Shown piece by piece: positions 1 through 8,693 of a DNA stretch of 29,313 nt (position 1 is its first letter; each line of letters starts with the position of its first letter). Source of the DNA: an uncultured Eggerthellaceae bacterium (lineage in GTDB: Bacteria; Actinomycetota; Coriobacteriia; Coriobacteriales; Eggerthellaceae); NCBI GenBank assembly GCA_934670115.1, contig CAKUOV010000030.1:1-29313 (forward strand), read 5' to 3'. The translations under genes were made by a program, and so were the position numbers. Below the pieces are notes generated by a model. That model made no database searches and was not told the origin of the DNA. It saw only the letters and a program-made list of their open reading frames with translations.

Positions 1-124
1 TTACAGTATATTTGCAAGAAGAAATATATGAAATGCGTCAAAAAATGGGCGAATTCGGATAGGAACAAGCGAGAACGCAGGTGGGAGCGCAGTCGGAAGC
101 CTCGCGCAAGAAACCATCAAGCAG

Positions 125-219
125 CCTTGGCGATAGCACGCACAGAGCTCCCTCCCCAGAAGCCCCTGGTGCCAGCGCGCATCCCCCGGTCCTTGCCGAT
201 AGCGCGCGCGGAACCCCCA
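125..219. repeat. Degenerate direct repeat in a gene-free end region
   Basis: Two imperfect copies of a segment beginning CCTTGGCGATAGC (125) and CCTTGCCGATAGC (191) lie 66 bp apart and remain similar for about 30 bp. No convincing gene is seen in 1-225. The small reading frame that crosses it on the minus strand has no ribosome site and is rich in Arg and Cys. Its function is unknown. Confidence 0.35.
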
Positions 220-220
220 G

Positions 221-250
221 AAAACGAAGGCGCTACAGAAGAGCGCCTTC
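221..250 (-). terminator. Intrinsic terminator of moeA
   Basis: On the minus strand, GAAGGCGC (250-243) pairs perfectly with GCGCCTTC (233-226) around a 9-nt loop and is followed by GTTTT. The descending arm begins inside the moeA stop codon, so the terminator overlaps the end of the coding region. Confidence 0.7.
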
Positions 251-1492
251 GTCAATGCGATTAAGCACGCAGGTCACCGGCGTGCCCGCAGAAATAAGCC
301 CTGCGCCTTCCGGCAGAATAACCAGGCAGTCGGATTCCTGAAGCGACCCATACAGTCCGCTTGACTGGTTCTTGCACATGCTCACCACGTATTCTCCCTG
401 GTCATCCTTGGACAGGAAGCCGCGATTGAAGAACAAACGCGCGTCTTTCTTCTTCGTATCCGTGGAGAGTTTTGCCGTAACCGTGGGGTGATCGATAGCG
501 GTAAAACCCTGCAGAAGGCGCAGCGCAGGACGCACGAAAATCTCGAAGCCCATGGCAGAGGCACCCGGATTGCCCGAAAGCACGAAAACCGGCTTTCCGT
601 TGATCTCGCCGAACGGCTGGCTCTTACCCGGCTTCATGTTCACGCGCAAGAAGTGAATCTTGCCCAGGCGTTCCAGAATCGCGGGGGTGTAGTCAAAATC
701 GCCAGCACACGCGCCACCCGTTGAAACAACAACATCGCACTCTTCCGCTGCACGCTTGAAGGCGTCCTCGATCTGCTGCTCGTTATCGGTCACGCGCGGG
801 TACACAACTGGCTCACAGCCCGCTGCGCGCACATAAGCGCTGATAGAGTACACGTTACTATCGCGGATCATGCCAGGGCCGGGCACTTCGCTGGCATCAA
901 CCAGTTCGCTGCCAATGGTGAAAATGCCCACTTTCGGCACGGCGTACACCGGCACCTCCAAGTTGCCCGTCGATGCCAAAAGGCCTGCTCCCGCAGGCGT
1001 AATAACCGCGCCCGCGCGCAGAATCAAGTCGCCCTTCTTTGCTTCTTCGCCTGCTTTGCGGATGTTGTTGCCCAGCTTGGAAGGTGCAGCGAACGTAATG
1101 GCATCGCCCACGGAACCTTGGCCTTCGAACGTTACAATCTCAATCTTAACCACGGTATCGGCGCCTTCGGGAACGGGCGCGCCCGTCATAATGCGTGCGC
1201 ACTGACCTGGCTGAATGACCTGGTCGTAATGAGAACCTGCGCCAATATGGGCAACGCACGTCAGGCTTACGGGAGCATTATCGCTGGCAGCGGCAATGTC
1301 GGCGCTGCGCAGGCAGAAGCCGTCCATGGCGCTATCGTCGAACGGTGTGACGTCAATATCGGAGTAAACGTCGGAGGCAAGAACGCGACCAACCGCCTGA
1401 TCAGGCAAAACTTTTACGATGCCACCCGGCTTCACATTCTGGCGAACAAGCTCGCGCGCCTCGTTCACGCTGATAGACGTTGAAATGTCCAT
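233..1492 (-). CDS. moeA: Molybdopterin molybdenumtransferase MoeA
   Basis: This 419-residue cytoplasmic enzyme inserts molybdate into adenylylated molybdopterin, the last common step of molybdenum cofactor synthesis, and has the usual length for MoeA. Visible family motifs are PFDDSAMDGF (50-59; normally PxFDNSAMDGY), IMTGAPVPEGADTVV (101-115), the MPT-binding-domain signature TGGACAGDFD (258-267), the MKPGK segment (286-290) and LSGNPGASA (305-313), followed by the C-terminal beta domain IV. The ATG start is set by GGAGG seven bases upstream. It is transcribed away from the yeiH-like gene. Two AGAAAAGAATC repeats precede the ribosome site and a terminator follows immediately. No other Moco genes are in the window. 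Confidence 0.95.
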   Translation of the reverse strand: MDISTSISVNEARELVRQNVKPGGIVKVLPDQAVGRVLASDVYSDIDVTPFDDSAMDGFCLRSADIAAASDNAPVSLTCVAHIGAGSHYDQVIQPGQCARIMTGAPVPEGADTVVKIEIVTFEGQGSVGDAITFAAPSKLGNNIRKAGEEAKKGDLILRAGAVITPAGAGLLASTGNLEVPVYAVPKVGIFTIGSELVDASEVPGPGMIRDSNVYSISAYVRAAGCEPVVYPRVTDNEQQIEDAFKRAAEECDVVVSTGGACAGDFDYTPAILERLGKIHFLRVNMKPGKSQPFGEINGKPVFVLSGNPGASAMGFEIFVRPALRLLQGFTAIDHPTVTAKLSTDTKKKDARLFFNRGFLSKDDQGEYVVSMCKNQSSGLYGSLQESDCLVILPEGAGLISAGTPVTCVLNRIDEGALL

Positions 1493-1512
1493 ATATATCC
1501 TCCAATCGGGTT

Positions 1513-1549
1513 GATTCTTTTCTGTAAAGATTCTTTTCTACATATAATA
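1513..1549. promoter_or_regulatory. Putative divergent promoter and operator between moeA and yeiH
   Basis: GATTCTTTTCT occurs at 1513-1523 and 1529-1539, a 16-bp direct repeat (AGAAAAGAATC twice on the minus strand), just upstream of the moeA ribosome site. Next to it, 1543-1548 reads TATAAT on the plus strand and 1544-1549 reads TATTAT on the minus strand, so one AT-rich core could serve as a -10 element in both directions. No good -35 is visible for either, which makes this a weak call. Confidence 0.35.
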
Positions 1550-1655
1550 CCCCTTCGTAACTTTCCTTATGCGAAAAAGAAGTAAGTAAATTGACGAGCG
1601 CCGTTTCCTTACCGCAAGATAAGAGTAAAATTCCGAGCGGAAAACACACGGGGCT

Positions 1656-1703
1656 TGACATTCGGCGTCAAAGCATGCCGCGCCTCTAACGGGAGGCGCG
1701 GCC
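1656..1703 (+). promoter_or_regulatory. Inverted repeat and GC-rich hairpin in the yeiH leader
   Basis: TTGAC (1656-1660) and GTCAA (1668-1672) form an inverted repeat with a 7-bp spacer, a plausible regulator site. It is followed by a perfect 10-bp stem, GCCGCGCCTC (1678-1687) against GAGGCGCGGC (1694-1703), with a 6-nt loop. Neither strand has a T-tract after the stem, so it is not a standard terminator. It would lie in the 5' leader of the yeiH-like gene. Confidence 0.4.
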
Positions 1704-1758
1704 GATTAAGCAAACACAGCAGTTCAAGTCGCAATAACGGAATTCGAGGCTTTATCGT

Positions 1759-2805
1759 ATGGAGCTCATTAAAAAACGCGCCGCGGGCGTGTGCGTATGC
1801 GCGCTGCTCGCACTTCCCTGCTGGTTTTTGGGCACGCTCTTTCCCCTGGTAGGCGGTCCTGTTTTCGCCATTTTGATTGGCATGATCATTGCGCTTTTCT
1901 GGAAAAAAAAGGGCGCGTGCGCCGATGGAATTCAGTTCACGGGCAAAAAAGTGCTGCAATACGCGGTTATCCTTTTGGGTTTTGGACTGAACCTGGCACA
2001 GATTGCCCAGGTGGGAACGCTGTCGCTGCCCATCATTTGCTCGACCATCGCCACTTCGCTCATTGTGAGCTACGTGATGTATCGCGCGCTTTCGGTACCC
2101 AGCAACAGCGCCGTGCTTATTGGCGTGGGCAGCTCCATTTGCGGCGGAAGCGCCATTGCTGCCACGGCACCCGTGATTAAAGCCGATGACAAAGAAGTTG
2201 CCCAGGCTATCTCGGTTGTATTTCTGTTCAACGTTATCGCCGCACTTGTTTTCCCCACGCTTGGTTCGTGGCTGGGTCTTTCCGACCAGGGCTTTGCGCT
2301 GTTTGCAGGCACGGCGGTCAACGATACGTCATCGGTTACCGCTGCCGCGTCAAGCTGGGATGACATGCACCCCGGTGCGGATACGTTAAGCCAAGCGACT
2401 ATCGTGAAGCTCACGCGCACGCTGGCAATTATCCCTATCACGCTCGTATTGGCGCTGTGGACCGCACGCAAAGAAGCAAAAGCTGCTGCAGCCGCAGGTC
2501 AAACAGCCGAAGGCGGCAATGCGTTCAGCCTGAAGCGCGCATTCCCCATGTTCATCCTGTGGTTCGTAGTAGCCTCTATCATTACCACCGTCGCTACCAC
2601 GGCAGGCGTTGACCCCACGTTGTTCAGCCCGCTGAAGACGCTCTCGAAGTACTTCATTGTTATGGCCATGATGGCGATTGGCCTGAACACCGACCTTGTT
2701 GGCCTGGTGAAATCGGGAGCAAAGCCCATCGTTTTGGGCGCATGCTGCTGGGTTGCTATTGCGTGCGTAAGCCTGGGAATGCAGGCACTTCTGGGCATTT
2801 GGTAG
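1759..2805 (+). CDS. yeiH: YeiH-family (UPF0324) membrane protein, putative sulfate/sulfite exporter
   Basis: This 348-residue polytopic inner-membrane protein has about ten hydrophobic segments, the length and layout of the YeiH/UPF0324 family. Family-like stretches are VILLGFGLNLAQI near residue 75, GVGSSICGGSAIAATAPVI near 120-138, and AGTAVNDTSSVTAAAS near 180-196, where the family has a conserved His/Asn-Asp-Thr region. Family members are linked to sulfate or sulfite export, but the substrate cannot be read here. A soluble Ala-rich cytoplasmic loop lies around residue 240. The ATG is preceded by GAGG at nine bases. It stands alone, divergent from moeA. Confidence 0.85.
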   Translation: MELIKKRAAGVCVCALLALPCWFLGTLFPLVGGPVFAILIGMIIALFWKKKGACADGIQFTGKKVLQYAVILLGFGLNLAQIAQVGTLSLPIICSTIATSLIVSYVMYRALSVPSNSAVLIGVGSSICGGSAIAATAPVIKADDKEVAQAISVVFLFNVIAALVFPTLGSWLGLSDQGFALFAGTAVNDTSSVTAAASSWDDMHPGADTLSQATIVKLTRTLAIIPITLVLALWTARKEAKAAAAAGQTAEGGNAFSLKRAFPMFILWFVVASIITTVATTAGVDPTLFSPLKTLSKYFIVMAMMAIGLNTDLVGLVKSGAKPIVLGACCWVAIACVSLGMQALLGIW

Positions 2806-3116
2806 AAGGACGCAGGCGCTTTTGACGCCGGCTGCTCCCGACACGAGCGCTTTTAGGTGCGAAGGGGCTCCCGACGCGGATGCCCTCAGGCGCTCAACAG
2901 CACTTGCAGCATACGCTAGCGCAGGATCCCCCCGGTTATCGACCCAGTCAATAGTTGGATATCGAATAAAAATGAATCTAGAGCATGTTAGTTCGAGTAT
3001 CATTAGCAAAGCCGCATGTCGCACCATAGTGCGTAATTGCCTGCGCGTAAGACCAAGGCGGCGCATGAAGCTTCGCAACGCTGCGCTGCAAAACCATAGA
3101 ACGAAAAGGACGTACC
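2806..3116 (+). other. Intergenic region upstream of metA
   Basis: These 311 bp hold no convincing gene. An inverted repeat CGCAC-CATA-GTGCG (3020-3033) is a possible operator about 85 bp before metA, and a 5/6 match to a -10 box (TATCAT, 2997-3002) lacks a recognisable -35. I searched for a SAM riboswitch or T-box, which commonly precede methionine genes, and saw neither. Confidence 0.4.
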
Positions 3117-4049
3117 GTGCCCATTCGCATTCCCGATCAACTGCCTGCAACCGAAACGCTTGAGAGCGAGAACATCTTCGTTATGACGGAGCGCCGCGCT
3201 TTGTCGCAGGATATCCGTCCCCTGAAGCTGCTTCTTTTGAACTTGATGCCCACGAAAATCGTGACAGAAACGCAAATTCTGCGCAAGCTGTCCAACACGC
3301 CGCTTCAGATTGAGATTGATCTTCTGCATACCATCAGCCACGAAGCGAAAAACGTTGCCGAACAACATCTCGAGACGTTTTACACCGATTTCCCCACCAT
3401 CAAGGACCGCCATTACGACGGCATGATTATTACGGGAGCACCTGTTGAGAAGCTTGATTTTCAAGAAGTCGATTACTGGGACGAGCTGTGCGAAATCATG
3501 ACGTGGTCGCAAACGCATGTTCACAGCACGCTGCACATTTGCTGGGGCGCGCAGGCCGGCATCTTCTTCCATTACGGCGTGCCCAAGCACGAACTGTCCG
3601 AAAAGCGGCTGGGCGTTTTCGAGCATAAAGTGATAAAGCCAAGCTCGCCGCTCGTGCGCGGATTCGATGACGTTTTCATGGCGCCCCATTCGCGCTACAC
3701 CGAGGTCAGCACAGAAGACATTGAGAAGAATCCCCTGCTTGAGATTCTGGCAATAAGCGATCGTGCGGGCGTTTACCTGGCAAAAAGCGTTGACAGCCAC
3801 AACTTCTTCGTGTTCGGCCACCCTGAATACGACACCGACACGCTGAAAAATGAGTACCTGCGTGACACGGCAAGCGGCGTTAATTTTACCATTCCGGAGA
3901 ACTACTTCCCCAACAACGACCCCACGCAAGAGCCGCATGCCACGTGGAGGGCGCACGCGCAGCTGCTCTACACGAATTGGTTGAATTACTACGTGTATCA
4001 GACCACGCCATACGACATCGATGCCATTGGCGGCGCAGACGCCAATTAA
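3117..4049 (+). CDS. metA: Homoserine O-acetyltransferase, MetA type
   Basis: This 310-residue enzyme acylates the hydroxyl of homoserine as the first committed step of methionine synthesis. It is a full-length MetA. The nucleophile is Cys142 in HICWGAQAG, and the His235 and Glu237 pair lies in FGHPEYD, matching E. coli numbering exactly. Residue 111 in TGAPVEKLDF is Glu. In characterised MetA enzymes Glu111 selects acetyl-CoA whereas Gly111 selects succinyl-CoA, so acetyl transfer is predicted despite MetA often being annotated as a succinyltransferase. Translation starts at GTG 3117, set by AAAGGA six bases upstream. It is convergent with the LCP gene, with only 11 bp between stop codons and no visible terminator. 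Confidence 0.95.
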   Translation: MPIRIPDQLPATETLESENIFVMTERRALSQDIRPLKLLLLNLMPTKIVTETQILRKLSNTPLQIEIDLLHTISHEAKNVAEQHLETFYTDFPTIKDRHYDGMIITGAPVEKLDFQEVDYWDELCEIMTWSQTHVHSTLHICWGAQAGIFFHYGVPKHELSEKRLGVFEHKVIKPSSPLVRGFDDVFMAPHSRYTEVSTEDIEKNPLLEILAISDRAGVYLAKSVDSHNFFVFGHPEYDTDTLKNEYLRDTASGVNFTIPENYFPNNDPTQEPHATWRAHAQLLYTNWLNYYVYQTTPYDIDAIGGADAN

Positions 4050-4060
4050 GCTGCTCCGCG

Positions 4061-5311
4061 CTACTTACCGAGCTCGATTACCTCGGAAGTGCCCACTTGA
4101 GCTGCGCCATCAGTGGTTTCGGTGCGTTCCATAACGAGAGACGGGTCTCTTCCGGCATCGACTTCGGCCATAATCTTTTCCCATTGTTCGGGGGCTTCTT
4201 CGGTAAGCCATAAACCCGTGCTGTCATCAAGGCTGCCCTCGGTCGGCCCCGTGCAGGAATATACCGTAACACTTCCGCTTCCGGCAATTTTCAGAGCCCA
4301 TGAAGCCAGATCAACAAGCGAAATATCGGTCTCTACCATAGAGGCAAGCACACGAATTTGCCCCAGCATTTCAAAGGAAGGCTTCGTCAAAACTTGCTTG
4401 ATGATGCCAATCATAAGAGAGCGGACGTTTGCCTGGCGAATAGCGTCTTGCGTAATACCCTGATAGGAATAAGCCGTGCGCATGCGTGCGAGCGCAACCG
4501 CTTGCTCGCCCGTAAGCACATTCTTGCCGGCATCCACGTGAACAGTTGGCCTGTCGTGAGTGTAAACCTGGTAATCGAATGCGTAAGGGACATCAACTTC
4601 AACGCCACCCAGGGTGTCTACCACCTCTTCGAGCTGGTCAAAGCCCACTTTGACGAAATGAGAAATGCCTACGCCGGTAAGCTGCGATACCGCCTGAATG
4701 CAAGCGGCTTCACCTTGCTCGGAAAACACCTGGTTCAGCTTTACCGTGCGACCATCAATCTGGTACGGCGTATCGCGCGGAACGGACACCATGGTAATGG
4801 CGGGCGTTTTCACATCAACACGCACCAGAACCATGGCATCGCTACGTGCACCGTTGTCTTCCCATTCATCAGAGCCAATGACCAGAATATAGAAGGGTTC
4901 GCCCGCTTTCGCTTTCGTAAGAGCGCTGTTCAGCTGCTCGGAATCGCCCTTGTAGGAAAGGATGCCCGACAAACTGCCCGCATAAAGGGCAACGGCACCG
5001 CCAAAGGCAAGAACGATTGCAAGCAACACGCCCAAGATGATGAACGGAGCTTTTCGACGCTTGCGTTTAGGGCTCGTACCCTGAAGCTGCCGTTGCCCGC
5101 TACTGGGCGAGATATTGGCGTGACGCGGTGCACGCGGTACATCTGCAGCTCCAGCACGCTCGCGTCCCGCAGTCCCTGTACGCACAACGCCCGCGGCTCC
5201 GGCGCATTCGGCACCTGAAGCCCCAGCGGCTTGCTCACTGCAAGCGCCACTAGGCGCCACGCGAGCGTGTTTTCCCTGGTAGGCATTGTGATTATGCTGC
5301 GAATCCCGCAT
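4061..5311 (-). CDS. LytR-CpsA-Psr (LCP) family cell-wall glycopolymer ligase
   Basis: This is a 416-residue membrane protein. An Ala/Gly-rich basic cytoplasmic tail of about 85 residues ends in PKRKRRK, followed by one transmembrane helix (about 89-111) and an extracellular LCP domain (about 138-305). LCP motifs are FYILVIGSD (140-148), ARSDAMVLVRVD (155-166), VSVPRDT (176-182) and the Arg-rich ARMRTAYSYQGITQDAIRQANV (275-296). LCP enzymes transfer undecaprenyl-phosphate-linked glycopolymers to peptidoglycan. The region after 310 is an uncharacterised extension. ATG follows CAGGAG at five bases. It lies 44 bp downstream of the CWB2-LCP gene and is probably cotranscribed with it. Confidence 0.9.
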   Translation of the reverse strand: MRDSQHNHNAYQGKHARVAPSGACSEQAAGASGAECAGAAGVVRTGTAGRERAGAADVPRAPRHANISPSSGQRQLQGTSPKRKRRKAPFIILGVLLAIVLAFGGAVALYAGSLSGILSYKGDSEQLNSALTKAKAGEPFYILVIGSDEWEDNGARSDAMVLVRVDVKTPAITMVSVPRDTPYQIDGRTVKLNQVFSEQGEAACIQAVSQLTGVGISHFVKVGFDQLEEVVDTLGGVEVDVPYAFDYQVYTHDRPTVHVDAGKNVLTGEQAVALARMRTAYSYQGITQDAIRQANVRSLMIGIIKQVLTKPSFEMLGQIRVLASMVETDISLVDLASWALKIAGSGSVTVYSCTGPTEGSLDDSTGLWLTEEAPEQWEKIMAEVDAGRDPSLVMERTETTDGAAQVGTSEVIELGK

Positions 5312-5355
5312 AACTACTCCTGAGCGCTTCCTGTAGCCAAACTAAACGCCAACCG

Positions 5356-7431
5356 CTAATTCCACGTTTTCGCATCGAACGCGCTATTCATAGGCACTCC
5401 CGCGCAGAATTCCTGAGCAATGGCCAGATAAGCGGCCCGATCGTAATCGACCAGCGTTTGAACGCTTCCTTCTTTGTCGGACCCCAGCTCGGGCAGCTGA
5501 TAGCGGTTCACCTCGTATGGACCGCTTGCGCTCTGCAGAACCAAGTTGTTCTTATTCGCCTGCAGCGCGTTGCCCCATTCGGTAATCTCGGCACTGCTGA
5601 TGTTCGTCTCAACAAGACCGCTCGACACCAGCTTATTCAGCAGGTCGCCCGTGCTACCCATGCCAATCTTGTCGGAATTAAGCACTGCCTTGATCAGGTT
5701 GCCGAACATCTGACGATCCACCACCTGACGCGTGGCATCCTCGTCCAATCCATATTCGCGATACGAAACGCGGCTACGCGCAGCAACCATCGAGTTAAAG
5801 CCGTCCAGCGTTTGCTCGCCAGCGTCCAAATGAACATCTTCGTGAGATTTATCGTAGAAGAAGTAATCGATGTCGTACGGCAAGTCAATCTGCAAGCCAC
5901 CAATCAGGTCGATAATCTTCTGGAACGTCATCAGGTCGCACACAACGTAATCGGTAACGCCAACTTGCGTAATCTCGCTTATAGCTTCGCATGCCTTCAC
6001 GGCGCCAGCATTCGTTGCCTGAGCATGATCGGCGCCATCGCTTTTTGCCTGATAGTAGCCATAATGGAAGGCATAGTTCGCCTTATACCACGTTTTGCCG
6101 GAGCAGTTGGAACATGTCTCGCCCGGATAATTCGGCTGGAAATCGTCGCCTTTCTGCACGTAATACGTATCGCGCGGCACGCTTAAGAACGAGACCGTGG
6201 CCGTTTCGGTATCAACGCGCATCAGCATCATAAGGTCGGAACCCTGAAGGTGAAGTTCCGTTTTGGAAGACGTCCAATAATCCGAACCGATAACCGCCAC
6301 GTAATGCACCACACCGCGCAGCGCCTTGTCAATCTCGCTTGTCAGACTATCAGGGCAAACGGCTGTGCCACCGAAAACGAGCGCTTTATCGAACGTCTTG
6401 CTGTTATCGCCAATGAAGGCGTTTGCGGCAACCGTGCTCGTGGTGCCTTCAACCAGAACCAAGGGAGCGTCGTTTTTCGCCAAAAGTGCAGAAGCAGTCA
6501 GGGCATCAACGCCCTTCGCATCCGCCGTGCCATTCGCAACGCCAACAGCCGAACCCTTCAGAAAGCCATCGGCCATCATCTTCTTAGCAACCGCAACTGA
6601 AGTATCGTAGCCGGTCAAACCGAAAATGCGCGTCACTTTATCTTCCCAAATGTCCTCAACAGAAGATGTTGGCAGCGCGCCCGGGCCGCCAGGAACAAGC
6701 ACGCTTTCGTAAGCATCAATCATGGTGTGCGCATCAGCGCGCAGAACGCGGTCGCCATCGGACGAATCTTTGCTGGTCACAATGAAAATCGGAACATGGT
6801 ATTTATAGGCGTAGGAAGAAACGGAAAGCGCATCGGCAAAATCAATGGACGTTGCCACAATGGCCGTGTCTTGCTTGTTCCGACCGCCATCTTTCGCTTC
6901 AATCATCTTGGCGCACGCCACCGAGGTATCGCTTGCGTCATTGCCGAAAACACGCTGCACCTTAACGCCCGCTTCGGTCAAAACACCTTCGACATCAGGG
7001 GAGACAGCACCGCTTCCTCCAATAAGGAAGACCGTCTTTGCACCCAAGCGATCAATTTCCTTGAGCGTTTGCGCCGACATTGCCGTTCGATTTGTAAGCA
7101 GAATGGGAGCATCATAGGCACCTGCAAGACCCGTAGCACTCATGGAATCCTTGTAGTCGTCATCGCGCGCAAGAACGACGTATTCGCTTCCCTGGGGAAA
7201 GGCCGCCTGGGAACTGCTCACGGCGGTATCGACCGATGCACTACCTGCAACACGCTCGATGGTGCTCGGCGTTTCCGCCGCGCTCGAAGCGCTCGATGCA
7301 CTCGATGCAGCTTCGCTTGATGCCGCGTTCGATGTGCACGCGGTCCCTGCAACCGAAATACAGCAGACCGCAACCAACGCCGCCGCGACTAACGCCTTGC
7401 GCGAGCGCAACCGTCTCTGTATTTGTTTCAT
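5356..7431 (-). CDS. Cell-wall-binding repeat 2 / LCP fusion protein
   Basis: This is a 691-residue exported protein. A basic, hydrophobic leader (1-32) ends GTAC, a borderline lipobox, and a Ser/Ala linker follows. Three cell-wall-binding repeat 2 (PF04122) modules occupy about 60-165, 166-265 and 266-370; each has the ADALS/DSMSA-type and LVGGTxAV-type signatures. A complete LCP domain spans 375-590, with YVAVIGSDYW, LSVPRDT and the Arg-rich AARSRVSYREYG. An insertion after the SVPRDT motif carries CSNC (440-443). The reading frame is open 62 codons further upstream into the next gene, but GGGAAGGA eight bases before ATG 7431 fixes this start. It probably anchors itself to secondary polymers through the repeats while ligating glycopolymers. 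Confidence 0.88.
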   Translation of the reverse strand: MKQIQRRLRSRKALVAAALVAVCCISVAGTACTSNAASSEAASSASSASSAAETPSTIERVAGSASVDTAVSSSQAAFPQGSEYVVLARDDDYKDSMSATGLAGAYDAPILLTNRTAMSAQTLKEIDRLGAKTVFLIGGSGAVSPDVEGVLTEAGVKVQRVFGNDASDTSVACAKMIEAKDGGRNKQDTAIVATSIDFADALSVSSYAYKYHVPIFIVTSKDSSDGDRVLRADAHTMIDAYESVLVPGGPGALPTSSVEDIWEDKVTRIFGLTGYDTSVAVAKKMMADGFLKGSAVGVANGTADAKGVDALTASALLAKNDAPLVLVEGTTSTVAANAFIGDNSKTFDKALVFGGTAVCPDSLTSEIDKALRGVVHYVAVIGSDYWTSSKTELHLQGSDLMMLMRVDTETATVSFLSVPRDTYYVQKGDDFQPNYPGETCSNCSGKTWYKANYAFHYGYYQAKSDGADHAQATNAGAVKACEAISEITQVGVTDYVVCDLMTFQKIIDLIGGLQIDLPYDIDYFFYDKSHEDVHLDAGEQTLDGFNSMVAARSRVSYREYGLDEDATRQVVDRQMFGNLIKAVLNSDKIGMGSTGDLLNKLVSSGLVETNISSAEITEWGNALQANKNNLVLQSASGPYEVNRYQLPELGSDKEGSVQTLVDYDRAAYLAIAQEFCAGVPMNSAFDAKTWN

Positions 7432-7485
7432 TCCGCAGTTCCTTCCCTTTAGGTCATAAACGCTGATAGTTCGCGCAAAAAAGCA

Positions 7486-7501
7486 CCGTGACAGTATAGC
7501 A
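7486..7501 (-). promoter_or_regulatory. Extended -10 promoter of the CWB2-LCP gene
   Basis: On the minus strand TGCTATACT (7501-7493) is an extended -10 element (TG-n-TATACT) about 60 bp before the start codon, between the preceding stop codon and the ribosome site. The -35 match is poor, as is common with extended -10 promoters. Confidence 0.5.
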
Positions 7502-7541
7502 CGGGCAAAACAACAGAAACGATTATCAGGATTTCCCCACG

Positions 7542-8510
7542 CTAATTCGACAGGGCTGCCGCCTGAATGGCGAAAGCATCGGCAGCATCCACGTGCCCAT
7601 CGCCGTTCATGTCGCAAGAAAGCCAGCCCAGCATGGGCAATGTGGAGAAGTCGTCGAAGATGCCACGTGCTACATCGTAGGCAATTTGAGCGTCGATGAT
7701 GTTCACGGTTCCGTTGCCATTCGCATCGCCGCGCACAATGTCTGTTGGCACGCGCTCTTCCAGGGTGAAATCCGTGCTTTTGAGCTGGGATAACGTTGCT
7801 GCATCAACAAGCGCGACAAAGCGATTTCCATCCCAAGCGAACGGACCGCCCGCAAAGCAAGGCACGAACCCTTCAGGGACAGTTTCGGTATAAGCAACTA
7901 AAGCGAAGCTGCTTGCAGGGGAATACGGAGAGCTTTCGATGGAGAGCGGCAGCGGCTCGCTGATTGGCGCGACAAGGTTGACCAGCGCGCACGGCATATG
8001 CGACATGCCCGTTTTATTGGAGATATTCACGCGACCTGCGTAAACACTCGCCTCTCCCGCTGCCACCGGCGTGACCACAAGCGTGATCACCGCTTCGTTC
8101 TGCTGCCATGTTTCGCCCGACAGCTTGCGCGACAGGAAGTTGATCACCACATCGGACCAGCCTTGCTTGCCGTCAGTGGAAGCATGATCTTTAACGAAGG
8201 CATCCACACCTTTACGCGTTTGAACGGCATCGATGCGCAGAACGTTCGTGTCAACGCAAATGGTGGACGCATACGCATACATGGGATATTCCGCAAAGTT
8301 ATCGCAGGTCAAACGCACGTCAATTGTTGTTTGCTGCCCCACCGTGAACACCGGTTGCGCTGTTACTATCCGCTGCGTGAACACACGCGTGTCCGGAGAT
8401 TCATCCGCGTAGGCAGAAGACACCGGCGCAACAAGAGCAGAAATCGCCATCACGAAAGCAACCGCAACCGCCGCGAGCACACCAGCAAGGCGCGCGAAAG
8501 GAGCAGCCAC
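7542..8510 (-). CDS. Secreted cohesin-like plus dockerin protein
   Basis: This is a 322-residue secreted protein with a signal peptide (1 to about 36, ending SSAYA-DES), a cohesin-like beta-sandwich (about 45-190; phrases such as VGQQTTIDVRLTCDN and a buried strand series), an intermediate WDGNRFVALVDAATL segment, and a C-terminal type I dockerin (about 257-322). The dockerin has two calcium loops, DANGNGTVNIIDAQ and DMNGDGHVDAADA. There is no wall or membrane anchor. The same cohesin-like/FVAL/dockerin tail ends the 1590-residue protein, so both may be held by partner cohesins. The start is uncertain: GTG 8510 has no ribosome site, whereas an in-frame ATC at 8555 has AAGGA at an ideal distance. 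Confidence 0.8.
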   Translation of the reverse strand: MAAPFARLAGVLAAVAVAFVMAISALVAPVSSAYADESPDTRVFTQRIVTAQPVFTVGQQTTIDVRLTCDNFAEYPMYAYASTICVDTNVLRIDAVQTRKGVDAFVKDHASTDGKQGWSDVVINFLSRKLSGETWQQNEAVITLVVTPVAAGEASVYAGRVNISNKTGMSHMPCALVNLVAPISEPLPLSIESSPYSPASSFALVAYTETVPEGFVPCFAGGPFAWDGNRFVALVDAATLSQLKSTDFTLEERVPTDIVRGDANGNGTVNIIDAQIAYDVARGIFDDFSTLPMLGWLSCDMNGDGHVDAADAFAIQAAALSN

Positions 8511-8693
8511 AAAAAGCTGCGCCGTACACGTTTCTTCTGAGAGTCTTCGAGCGATGGTTTTTCCTTACTTCGTTGCCATTTTACCCCTCACGCAGCGGCC
8601 TTACCCGCTGGGCAGTGCAGCCCCGCCGCGCCGCCGTACACCAAACATCCACGCCACGGTGCGCATCCGCACTGCCGCCGTAACACGCCAAAA

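Noticed and set aside
1..255. 84-codon minus-strand frame after moeA
   Set aside because: It starts inside moeA, overlaps the terminator, and has a Cys/Arg-rich translation without similarity to anything I recognise.
2806..3116. SAM riboswitch or T-box before metA
   Set aside because: No conserved core of either class could be found; only a short inverted repeat is visible.
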